NCBI GenBank assembly: GCA_002500665.1
Contig: DLRY01000025.1
Coordinates: forward strand, 1 to 16,392
Length of the DNA: 16,392 nt
Direction of reading: 5' to 3'
Source of the DNA: Opitutia bacterium UBA7876
GTDB lineage: Bacteria > Verrucomicrobiota > Verrucomicrobiia > Opitutales > Seribacteraceae
In this document: one piece after another, positions 7,232 to 13,511 of the stretch
Layout: every line of letters starts with the position of its first letter
Position numbering within the stretch: the stretch's first letter is position 1
Translations under genes and position numbers: made by a program
Notes under the pieces: model-generated
Database searches by the model: none
What the model saw: only the letters and a program-made list of their open reading frames with translations
What the model was told of the DNA's origin: nothing

Positions 7232-7516
7232 CTAAAAGCCGGAGCCAGATAAAGCAACCAGCACGATCATGAAAAGAAAGTAGAGCAGCATTCCCGCGAG
7301 GCCGGTCCCGGCGGCTATCCAGGACCAAGTTTTGGCTTTTTGAGCCGTCTCCAAAGCGCCGCTGTAGTCGCCCTGAGCGTATTTGGAGTCCACCTGGGAG
7401 GCAAAGACAATGGCCGGAATACCAAGCGGCATGCAACAGAATAGGGTGGAGAGAATGGCCCAAACCAGGTAATTATCCGGCTTTGGAGGCAATTCAGTTG
7501 GTTTTTCTTGAACCAT
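7232..7516 (-). CDS. CD225/dispanin (IFITM-like) membrane protein
   Basis: A 94-residue protein with the full CD225 pattern: PDNYLVWAIL leading into a first hydrophobic segment, the double cysteine C27-C28 in LFCCMPLGIPAIVFASQVDSK, the loop YAQGDYSGALETAQKAKTW, and a second membrane helix at about residues 66-88. The layout matches animal IFITM proteins, where CCLGFIAFAYSVKSRD and a GD..GA...AK loop occupy the same places. Bacterial members have no settled function. The start is ATG 7516; an in-frame ATG at 7573 would add 19 non-conserved residues. It heads a likely - strand operon with DUF2752 and the NTF2-like gene, and is divergent from the YwqK-type lipoprotein. Confidence 0.85.
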   Translation of the reverse strand: MVQEKPTELPPKPDNYLVWAILSTLFCCMPLGIPAIVFASQVDSKYAQGDYSGALETAQKAKTWSWIAAGTGLAGMLLYFLFMIVLVALSGSGF

Positions 7517-7607
7517 AACTAGACAAAGTAGAGTGTGATACGATTGGGCAATAAAAAAAGATTCGTTCTGCATGACCCAAAAGGGCTTTAATTAGGCTCC
7601 GCAGGCT

Positions 7608-7623
7608 AAATTGTTGACAATTT
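7608..7623. promoter_or_regulatory. 16-base perfect palindrome directly before the YwqK-type gene
   Basis: AAATTGT (7608-7614), TG, ACAATTT (7617-7623) is a perfect inverted repeat with a 2-base centre. It ends on the base before ATG 7624 and contains TTGACA (7614-7619). It looks like an operator in the roughly 107-base divergent gap between the CD225 and YwqK-type genes. No protein that would bind it is encoded in the window. The palindrome is seen directly; operator status is inferred. Confidence 0.5.
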
Positions 7624-8811
7624 ATGCCATTGAAAGGTAAATCGCTTCTCGTGTACAAGTTTTCTGTCCTAGTTGTTGCCCTTTCATGCTTAAGTAGCTG
7701 TGAAAGGGCTTCGGAATCCGTCCCGATTGTTGAGCCGAATGGCCTCGTCGAGCAAGACTGGAAAGAACTGCAGATCACAGACGGTTTGGCCTATTCGAAG
7801 GAATCCGAGACGCCCTTTGATGGAGTCTGCAGAAGCAGGTACGTAAACGGAACGACCTACTTGCTGGCTAATTTCGAAGCCGGGATGCTTTCGAACTTTA
7901 AGATATGGACCAATCAGGGAGTCCTCCAGGTTCAAGGGGAATTCTCAAACGGCAAGCTCAGCGACCCAGCCAAGTTATTTGATCCCGCTATTCGCTCTTT
8001 CGGGCTTCCCAGAGGGAACATGGGAGAAAAAACAAAAGGCATCGGTTTTCGCGAGCATTTTGGGCTCTCCGAAGATTGCCACCGACATGGGACTTGGAAT
8101 TTATGGCATCCAAATGGAGAAAAATTTAAGGAGTTTGTCTACCAAGACGGTATGCTAAACGGGAAATTTTCCTCCTTCGACGACAAGGGCCGGCTCCTGG
8201 TCAAATGCCACTACTCCCTTGGTGAACTCGAGGGTGCATGGACTTCCTACCATTGGCCCCAGGGACATCGGAGCGAGTCGCGAAGCTACCGGAAAGGCAA
8301 GCTGACGGGAATCTGGAGCAAATGGGGAACCAATGGGGCGATGAAGCAAAAGACCTTTTACTCCAAGGGCCTCAAAAATGGAGTCCATATGCTCTGGCAC
8401 GATAATGGACAGCTTGCGGAAAAAGCCATTTACAAGAACGACAAGCTGGATGGTCTGCTCCAGCAGTATGCCCAATCAGGGCAAATGCTGCTCTCCTGCG
8501 CCTATGAGCACGACCGAAAAGTCGGACTGGAGAAAAAATGGTACCTTAATGGCAGCCAGTCGGCAAAAATCTTCTGGAACAAAAAGGGCAGAAAGAGCGG
8601 AAAGATCGAGGCTTGGTTCAATAACGGCAACAGGAAGACGTTTCGCCACTACCAGAATGGCAGATTGCTTCAGGCCCAATCATGGAAACCCGATGGTGAA
8701 TTGTCGAAGGAGCAGGTGAGGGACGGGAACGGAACCTTGATTTATTACCTGGAAAACGGATCCAGCAAGATCACTCAAGTCTACAGGAACGGGGAGGTCG
8801 TTGGGAAATAA
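7624..8811 (+). CDS. lipoprotein with YwqK/MORN_2-type repeats
   Basis: A 395-residue predicted lipoprotein. The signal segment ends in the lipobox LSSC with C26 as the lipidated cysteine. From about residue 155 to the end it is made of some nine to ten repeats of about 22-24 residues, each of the form G-x-W-x-x-(W/Y)-x-x-(N/D)-G followed by x-Y-x-x-G-x-(L/x)-x-G (for example HGTWNLWHPNGEKFKEFVYQ). This is the MORN_2/YwqK pattern (COG2849). Databases call such proteins YwqK family antitoxins because of one characterised Bacillus member; that role should not be assumed here, since this protein is exported and no toxin is adjacent. ATG 7624 has no Shine-Dalgarno. GTG 7651 gives a shorter but complete lipoprotein signal and is a real alternative. 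Base composition is clearly more AT-rich than the first 5.7 kb. Confidence 0.85.
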   Translation: MPLKGKSLLVYKFSVLVVALSCLSSCERASESVPIVEPNGLVEQDWKELQITDGLAYSKESETPFDGVCRSRYVNGTTYLLANFEAGMLSNFKIWTNQGVLQVQGEFSNGKLSDPAKLFDPAIRSFGLPRGNMGEKTKGIGFREHFGLSEDCHRHGTWNLWHPNGEKFKEFVYQDGMLNGKFSSFDDKGRLLVKCHYSLGELEGAWTSYHWPQGHRSESRSYRKGKLTGIWSKWGTNGAMKQKTFYSKGLKNGVHMLWHDNGQLAEKAIYKNDKLDGLLQQYAQSGQMLLSCAYEHDRKVGLEKKWYLNGSQSAKIFWNKKGRKSGKIEAWFNNGNRKTFRHYQNGRLLQAQSWKPDGELSKEQVRDGNGTLIYYLENGSSKITQVYRNGEVVGK

Positions 8812-8830
8812 TCCCTTAGGGGCGGAAGAG

Positions 8831-8907
8831 TGGCACGGGAGCTGGGATTCGAACCCAGGACCTACGGCTTAGAAGGCCGTTGCTCTATCCAGCTGAGCTA
8901 CTCCCGC
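8831..8907 (-). tRNA. tRNA-Arg (anticodon UCU)
   Basis: Read on the - strand, the 77-base gene starts GCGGGAG and ends CTCCCGT-G-CCA, forming a 7-bp acceptor stem with one G-U pair and an encoded CCA. The D arm contains AGCTCAGCTGGATAGAGC. The anticodon stem ACGGC/GCCGT closes a 7-base loop CTTCTAA, giving anticodon TCT (reads AGA). The T arm is CTGGG-TTCGAAT-CCCAG. The stop of the YwqK-type gene lies 19 bases beyond its 3' end, in convergent orientation. Confidence 0.96.
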
Positions 8908-8918
8908 AATCAAGGCAG

Positions 8919-8946
8919 AGAATAGGCGGGGGAATCTTTTCCGCAA
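8919..8946 (-). promoter_or_regulatory. candidate promoter of tRNA-Arg
   Basis: On the - strand TTGCGG (8946-8941) and TATTCT (8924-8919) are 16 bases apart. The -10 matches four of six consensus bases and the -35 only three. The placement, about 11 bases before the mature 5' end at 8907, is typical of a tRNA promoter. Confidence 0.35.
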
Positions 8947-9039
8947 GTTGAAAGCAAACACTATGAACCTTGCGAAAGGGGCAAATGGTCTTGCCGAGCC
9001 ATCGAAGGGGGTTTTACCTCAATCCTTCAATCATTTTTC

Positions 9040-9312
9040 GTGAGCCAGCCAGAACCTCCAACACAACGCACGCCCGACGCCCAAACCTCGCGTCTTGCCC
9101 TGACCAGCATGATCCTGGGCTTTATTGGCGTTCCCTTGCTAGGAAGCGTACTAGGTCATCTTGCGCTTTACCGGATCAAGCGCTCGAACGGGACGCTGCG
9201 TGGAAAAAAGTTTTCCGCTACCGGCATCTTCCTCGGATATTTGAACGTCCTGCTCGTTGTCCTGCTCATATTCCTGGTCCGATACCTCCTTGCGACTTGG
9301 AAACTTTTGTAG
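9040..9312 (+). CDS. DUF4190-type small membrane protein (90 aa)
   Basis: A 90-residue protein starting at GTG 9040. A polar, proline-rich N terminus (SQPEPPTQRTPDAQTSR) is followed by a first hydrophobic segment, LALTSMILGFIGVPLLGSVLGH, a basic loop ALYRIKRSNGTLRGKKF, and a second helix, ATGIFLGYLNVLLVVLLIFLV. This layout, with LGHLALYRIKRS before the second segment, is the DUF4190 pattern and different in detail from the copy at 5888-6145. Function unknown. No clear Shine-Dalgarno precedes the GTG, so the start is uncertain. It is followed after 118 bases by the nickel superoxide dismutase gene; a weak hairpin lies in that gap. Confidence 0.75.
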   Translation: MSQPEPPTQRTPDAQTSRLALTSMILGFIGVPLLGSVLGHLALYRIKRSNGTLRGKKFSATGIFLGYLNVLLVVLLIFLVRYLLATWKLL

Positions 9313-9317
9313 GAAGC

Positions 9318-9334
9318 CCCGTTCATTCGGGTTT
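9318..9334 (+). terminator. weak hairpin after the DUF4190 gene
   Basis: CCCG (9318-9321), a 6-base loop, CGGG (9328-9331), then TTT. The stem has only 4 bp, so it could be a weak terminator at best. The rest of the 118-base gap before the superoxide dismutase shows no recognisable promoter, nickel operator or riboswitch. Confidence 0.25.
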
Positions 9335-9430
9335 GTCTCCGCCGGGAAAAGCGTTCAGATTGAATGGCCCTTAGAGGTACCCGGATTTCTTTTCCTCTCT
9401 TCTACCTTAACCCAAACCAACAAATACATC

Positions 9431-9874
9431 ATGAACAAATCGTTCCCCTTCCTCCTCGCATTAGTAGGTTTTCTAAGCGGTGTTTCCGCCTTCGGTCACT
9501 GCCAAGTGCCGTGTGGGATATATGCCGACCAACACCGCTTCGAGCAGATGCTCGAGGATCAGGCCACCATCGAGAAGGCGGGCAAGCTGATTGCCGAACT
9601 GGCAGGGAAAAACGATCCCCTGTCCCGCAACCAGCTAAGCAGGTGGGTGGCAACCAAGGAAGCCCATGCCACCAACGTGCAAAGGATCGTCGCCGACTAC
9701 TTCTTGGCCCAGCGCATCAAGTCGACGGCCAAGAATTACGAGAAGCAACTGGTGACCGCTCATGGGGTGATGGTTGCCGCCATGAAGTGCAAGCAAGGCG
9801 TGGATGCAGCGTCTGCGGAGGGCCTCAAGAAGGCAATCCTCGCTCTCCACAAAGCCTACGAGGGCAAGAAGTAA
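9431..9874 (+). CDS. sodN: exported nickel superoxide dismutase
   Basis: A 147-residue NiSOD, converting superoxide to oxygen and hydrogen peroxide. The nickel hook HCQVPCGIY is at residues 23-31: H23, C24 and C28 become His1, Cys2 and Cys6 of the mature enzyme, and Y31 is the conserved gate tyrosine. The remaining 120 residues are the expected helical bundle (ADQHRFEQMLEDQATIEKAG onward), giving a mature length near 125. Residues 1-22 form a Sec-type signal with a hydrophobic core and AFG just before H23, fitting a signal peptidase I site (small residues at -3 and -1). Export and unmasking of the N-terminal histidine would then be one step, unlike actinobacterial enzymes, which use a dedicated peptidase (SodX). 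No sodX is visible here. The ATG at 9431 is chosen; the frame stays open upstream but that text is not protein-like. The GYF_2 gene follows after 15 bases. Confidence 0.95.
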   Translation: MNKSFPFLLALVGFLSGVSAFGHCQVPCGIYADQHRFEQMLEDQATIEKAGKLIAELAGKNDPLSRNQLSRWVATKEAHATNVQRIVADYFLAQRIKSTAKNYEKQLVTAHGVMVAAMKCKQGVDAASAEGLKKAILALHKAYEGKK

Positions 9875-9889
9875 TTCCCCGCCCTGCCC

Positions 9890-10372
9890 ATGAGTGACCC
9901 GGAAATCGCTCTCTACGTAAGCTCGAACGAAGTTGACCACGGACCTCTTTCCTTTAATGAGGCGTGCAAGCGGGTGCAAAGCGGAGAGTTCAAGCCGGAG
10001 GACCTGGCATGGCACCAGGGGGTATCGGGCTGGGTGCCGCTCAAGGATTTGCCGGAATGGAACGCCATGCAGGCTCCGCCCCCTCTGGAAAAAAAGGAGG
10101 GGCCTCCCAAGCTTGTTGCGGACGACCCTGCCCAAAAGCTCAACCTGAAGAAAAAAGGCGCGCCCGACCCGGACCAAGAGGTGCCGAGACCCTCGCCTAC
10201 CATAAAGGGGGCTGGGCGTGATGAATTCGAGGACGAGGAACCCTTGCCCAAGGCCGAGGGGATGGGGTTCATTGGCAAAGCCTTGGTTGGCTTTGCCATG
10301 TTGGTATTCCTCGGAACCTTGGGGGTGGTTGGCTTTGTCGTCTACAAGAACCTCGACAAGTTTACCCAGTAG
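9890..10372 (+). CDS. GYF_2 (DUF4339) domain membrane protein
   Basis: A 160-residue protein. Residues 8-58 are a GYF_2 domain (LYVSSNEVDHGPLSFNEA, then FKPEDLAWHQGVSGWVPLKD), a presumed cytoplasmic module for binding proline-rich partners. Residues 60-125 are charged and proline-rich (APPPLEKKEGPPK and similar), likely disordered. A single membrane helix spans about 130-152, followed by a short basic tail. It starts 15 bases after the superoxide dismutase stop without a Shine-Dalgarno (the gap is nearly all C and T), so joint transcription is likely. The function is unknown; GYF_2 is common in PVC and Bacteroidetes genomes, often with RDD, DUF4190 or CD225 domains, two of which occur nearby. 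Confidence 0.84.
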   Translation: MSDPEIALYVSSNEVDHGPLSFNEACKRVQSGEFKPEDLAWHQGVSGWVPLKDLPEWNAMQAPPPLEKKEGPPKLVADDPAQKLNLKKKGAPDPDQEVPRPSPTIKGAGRDEFEDEEPLPKAEGMGFIGKALVGFAMLVFLGTLGVVGFVVYKNLDKFTQ

Positions 10373-10374
10373 GA

Positions 10375-10405
10375 TCCTCCCGCGTGGAGGAAGATGTCTT
10401 CATCT
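10375..10405. terminator. two tandem hairpins between convergent genes
   Basis: TCCTCC-cgcgt-GGAGGA (10375-10391) is followed at once by AGATG-tctt-CATCT (10392-10405). They fill almost the whole 35-base gap between the stops of the + strand GYF_2 gene and the - strand YmdB gene, so they probably serve as a shared, bidirectional transcript end. Neither has a real U-tract, which lowers confidence in intrinsic termination. Confidence 0.45.
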
Positions 10406-10407
10406 CC

Positions 10408-11217
10408 TCAGCATTCGGCGGACGTAGAGACCGGATCTTCTTCCCTGAGCTCAATCCTCTCGAAGAAGCGGTTAGCCCCCGTGTCGGGATCAATTTCCAA
10501 GAGGCAACCCTGTAAACCCACGTCCCCTGAGGCTACGGGACACTTCCTGGGCAAACCATCGACGAAGCGACCGACGCATGGCTCGATCTCGCGGCCAAGA
10601 ACGGATTCACGCGGGCCGGTCATGCCAAGATCCGACTGGTAGGCGGTGCCTCCCTTGAGGATTCTGCCGTCTGCGGTCGGAACGTGGGTATGGGTACCGA
10701 AAACCAAGTTTACCCGCCCATCGAGGTGCCAGCCGATAGACTCCTTCTCGGAAGTGGTCTCGGCATGAATCTCGGCCAGCAAGGCATCCGTCTCCCCTGT
10801 CAACCTTTCCACGAGCTGGTCGGCCTTCTCGAAAGGGCAGGATACCTTGGGGCCCATGAAGGTCCTTCCCAGAACGGTAAACAAGCCCACCTTGAAGACG
10901 CCTGACTCGAGTACAAGATGATCCCTGCCTGGATTTGAGGCGGGCAGATTGGCGGGACGGCAGACGAAATCGAGCTGGTCGATCTCGCGGTCAAAGCCCA
11001 TCTGGTCCCAGACGTGATCGCCCAGAGTTATCGCATCCACCCCCGCCTGACGGATCTCCTCGGCCGTCTTGGCGGTAATGCCGGCTCCACCAGCCGCATT
11101 CTCACCGTTGGCGAAGACGAGATCAACGCGCAGTTTTTCTCTATATGCTTCGAGCCGGCGCTTGAGAAAAGCCCGGGCGGGGCGCCCCACGATATCGCCC
11201 AGGACGAGGATTCTCAC
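10408..11217 (-). CDS. ymdB: YmdB-family metallophosphoesterase
   Basis: A 269-residue cytoplasmic dinuclear metal phosphodiesterase of the TIGR00282/YmdB family, at the usual length. Expected ligands appear: D8 (LGDIVGRP), E39 and N40 (NGENAAGG), D67-H68 (LGDHVWD), H151 (IHAETTSE), H176 and H178 (FGTHTHVP). GMTGP and GTAYQSDLG, also typical, follow. Position 67 is Asp where Bacillus YmdB has Asn (GNHTWD). The Bacillus enzyme hydrolyses 2',3'-cyclic nucleotides and affects biofilm and RNA turnover; the same chemistry is expected here. The start is GTG 11217, overlapping the stop of the upstream FG-GAP gene by 4 bases (GTGA), with AAAAGG just before it, so translation is probably coupled. It is the last gene of the - strand operon. 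Confidence 0.93.
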   Translation of the reverse strand: MRILVLGDIVGRPARAFLKRRLEAYREKLRVDLVFANGENAAGGAGITAKTAEEIRQAGVDAITLGDHVWDQMGFDREIDQLDFVCRPANLPASNPGRDHLVLESGVFKVGLFTVLGRTFMGPKVSCPFEKADQLVERLTGETDALLAEIHAETTSEKESIGWHLDGRVNLVFGTHTHVPTADGRILKGGTAYQSDLGMTGPRESVLGREIEPCVGRFVDGLPRKCPVASGDVGLQGCLLEIDPDTGANRFFERIELREEDPVSTSAEC

Positions 11218-13511
11218 CTTTTCGCGGGGGTTTCCTGATAATAAAGAAGCAAACGGTCGTGAACGAGGAAGACCAGATCGTCGCGCTTGTCTCCGTTCAG
11301 GTCCACGACGTAGCCCTCCCTCGGTTCGAAGGCGGCTCCCTTTTTGCCCTGGTAATGAAGGTTCTCCTCGAAGACCTTGAAGTGGAGAACGCTCTTCCAG
11401 CGCTTCTTGGCCTCGTCGAATGAGAGAAACTCAAGGAGGTGGCGTCGGCCGTCTATGCAGAGCAGGTCGAGCTTTCCGTCGTGATTGAAATCCCCCCAGT
11501 CCACTGCGGCATGCTCGATCTTGGGAAGATCGGTCAAGTAGCGGGACTCGACCTTGAGGGACAGCCTGGCTTGATCCACACTACGGGAGATAACCTGCAG
11601 GGCGCTCTTTCCGAATACCAGCAGCGAGGAGGAATGAGGAGCAGCCGCCTGAGGCGAAACCGGTTCGTCCTCCATCTTGTAGGCCGTGCGGTAGGCTTTG
11701 CCTTTTCCTTTCTCAAGGGCCTCCCAATAACCTTCCGAGTGATGATAAAGGAATTCCTTCTCCCCATTTCCATCAAGGTCCAGGACCATGGGACTCGACA
11801 ACTCACCCTTCGGGTCGGTGGCATTGAACTGATCAGCCACCATGAGGTCCCCATCCGACCAGCCCAGGGCACGGACCTGCCCCTTGCCCGAGACCAGAAT
11901 CTCGGGCTTGCCGTCGCCGTCCAAGTCGGCGCTGCCCAAGCGCGCAGGAACGAGTTCGGAGAGAACGCTCTTGCGGATGGAGGAGTCGCGGCAGGCTTCC
12001 TCGAATTTGCCGCCCCCGCGGTTCAGAAGAACCATGCAGGGATCACGCTCGGAGAGAACGAGCAAATCGACCGAATCGTCTCCATCGATCCGGCAAGGGA
12101 AGATGCCCGAAGGCTCACGACGGAAATCCAAGTCCGTCTCGGATAGAAGATCGAACTTCCCCTTGTCCTTGACCCGCCACACCTGCATGACGATGTCCGA
12201 TCCATCCTCCACCACGAGGAGGACTTCATCCCTGCCGTCCCCATCGGTGTCCGCGCAAACTGCATCAAGGGGCTCCCCTTTGGTAGGAATAGGTACGGGA
12301 AAGGCAAAACTTCCCTTCGGCGAGCGGAGGGAAAGCCCAACCAGTTCCTCCTCCGGGCTGAGTACCACCAGGCCTGATGCCTTGGAGGACAAGCGTATGC
12401 TTGAAAGCGAACTGACCCCATTCAGGGAGGGATAGATGACGGGGGTGGCAAACCCCATTCCATCAAGGCCGGAAAGGACGAGAATCTCACCCCTCGAGGC
12501 AGAAGCCGCCACGACGTCCTTGATCCCGTCGCCATCAAAATCGGCATAGACCCAGGAAGTCTTTTTTTCATCCTGGGCGAAAACGTCGAAATTGCTGACC
12601 ACAAGGGCGCTCTCCTTTTTCCTTCCCGTGTGAAAGGAATAGACCATGGCCTCGCGGGAGACCCGATCGATGGCGGTAAGCCGGATGGGGCCCTTCCCTC
12701 TTTTGCCCGGAGGAACGGGGTTGAAGGAGGAACCGAGAGAGAGCTCAAAGGAGCGCTCGGGACCAAACCCGTCCGCCTGTCCCAACCGTACCCGAACCGA
12801 GCGGTCGGCCCCCGGGAGGGAATAAATCCAGTCCATGAGCCCGTCTCCATTTAGGTCGAGGAACTCAAGCCCAACGGCCCGCGAAGCATCCTCCCTATGG
12901 ATCTTGGAAGGATAGGAGGGCTTGCCCTTGGCAAAGGAAAGAACCTCGAGGCCTTCCTCGGTAAAGAGGAAGAGCCGGGCTTCGCCGGCCTTGCCCTTGC
13001 CCATGACCTTGATCGAAGAGGAGGAAGATCTTAATTTCCCGGATTCGAGCTCCAAGGGTTCTGACCAGCTGTTATCGCTGGTACGGAAATGCACGCTCAC
13101 TCCGGTCTCGGGGCTTCCTCGAACGAGATCCGTCGAGCCATCGCCGTTCAAGTCCCCGAAGGCAATGGAGGAAAGCTCTTCGGATACGAAAAGGAATTCC
13201 TTCTCATAGGGCGCATCCTCGAGCAGAGGATCCCAGCGGTCTGGTTCGGCCGGACTGACCCGGGCGGGGGCCTTGCCGTCCTTGGCCCGATAGAGCAACT
13301 CGATCCTCGAACGATCGAGGTTATAGTAGACCAAGTCCTCCAGCCCGTCACGGTTGAGATCGAGATGTCTCAGGATACGGGCGTTCCAGCCGGCCTTGAG
13401 GACTTGGGGCGCGGAAAGCAGGAACCTGTCGCTCTTCTCCTTGCCGTCTCCTTGAAGGAAGGAGAAAAGAATCGAGCCCGCCACCAGAAAACCAAGAATC
13501 CGGGCACTCAC
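11214..13511 (-). CDS. exported FG-GAP/VCBS-type repeat protein
   Basis: A 765-residue protein with an N-terminal signal peptide (SARILGFLVAGSILFSFLQ). It contains about ten acidic calcium-type loops of the form D-x-(N/D)-x-D-G-x-x-(D/E), starting at D51 (DLNRDGLEDL) and D120 (DLNGDGSTDL), then DLNGDGLMDW, DFDGDGIKDV, DTDGDGRDEV, DLDGDGKPEI, DFNHDGKLDL and, near the end, DLNGDKRDDL. This is the FG-GAP/VCBS pattern of integrin-like beta-propellers. No catalytic domain, sorting tail or membrane anchor is visible, so it may bind a protein or glycan outside the cytoplasm; its role is unknown. The start is GTG 13511, overlapping the stop of the upstream gene by 4 bases (GTGA). Its own stop overlaps the YmdB start in the same way. 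Confidence 0.87.
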   Translation of the reverse strand: MSARILGFLVAGSILFSFLQGDGKEKSDRFLLSAPQVLKAGWNARILRHLDLNRDGLEDLVYYNLDRSRIELLYRAKDGKAPARVSPAEPDRWDPLLEDAPYEKEFLFVSEELSSIAFGDLNGDGSTDLVRGSPETGVSVHFRTSDNSWSEPLELESGKLRSSSSSIKVMGKGKAGEARLFLFTEEGLEVLSFAKGKPSYPSKIHREDASRAVGLEFLDLNGDGLMDWIYSLPGADRSVRVRLGQADGFGPERSFELSLGSSFNPVPPGKRGKGPIRLTAIDRVSREAMVYSFHTGRKKESALVVSNFDVFAQDEKKTSWVYADFDGDGIKDVVAASASRGEILVLSGLDGMGFATPVIYPSLNGVSSLSSIRLSSKASGLVVLSPEEELVGLSLRSPKGSFAFPVPIPTKGEPLDAVCADTDGDGRDEVLLVVEDGSDIVMQVWRVKDKGKFDLLSETDLDFRREPSGIFPCRIDGDDSVDLLVLSERDPCMVLLNRGGGKFEEACRDSSIRKSVLSELVPARLGSADLDGDGKPEILVSGKGQVRALGWSDGDLMVADQFNATDPKGELSSPMVLDLDGNGEKEFLYHHSEGYWEALEKGKGKAYRTAYKMEDEPVSPQAAAPHSSSLLVFGKSALQVISRSVDQARLSLKVESRYLTDLPKIEHAAVDWGDFNHDGKLDLLCIDGRRHLLEFLSFDEAKKRWKSVLHFKVFEENLHYQGKKGAAFEPREGYVVDLNGDKRDDLVFLVHDRLLLYYQETPAKR

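Noticed and set aside
7624..8811. Toxin-antitoxin module (YwqK antitoxin)
   Set aside because: The repeat family name suggests it, but the protein is a lipoprotein and no toxin-like gene is adjacent.
8812..8822. CCCTTAGGGG hairpin between the YwqK-type gene and the tRNA
   Set aside because: A 3-bp stem with a tiny loop is not a credible terminator.
5740..8907. Genomic island with attachment sites at tRNA-Arg
   Set aside because: I looked for a second copy of the tRNA 3' end near 5.7-5.9 kb and for an integrase; neither is visible, so only the compositional shift is reported.
8970..9374. 134-codon + strand frame overlapping the DUF4190 gene
   Set aside because: Translation is not protein-like, whereas the other frame shows two membrane helices in the DUF4190 pattern.
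9257..9430. N-terminal extension of the nickel superoxide dismutase
   Set aside because: The frame is open but overlaps the previous gene, and it would bury the clear signal peptide that starts at 9431.
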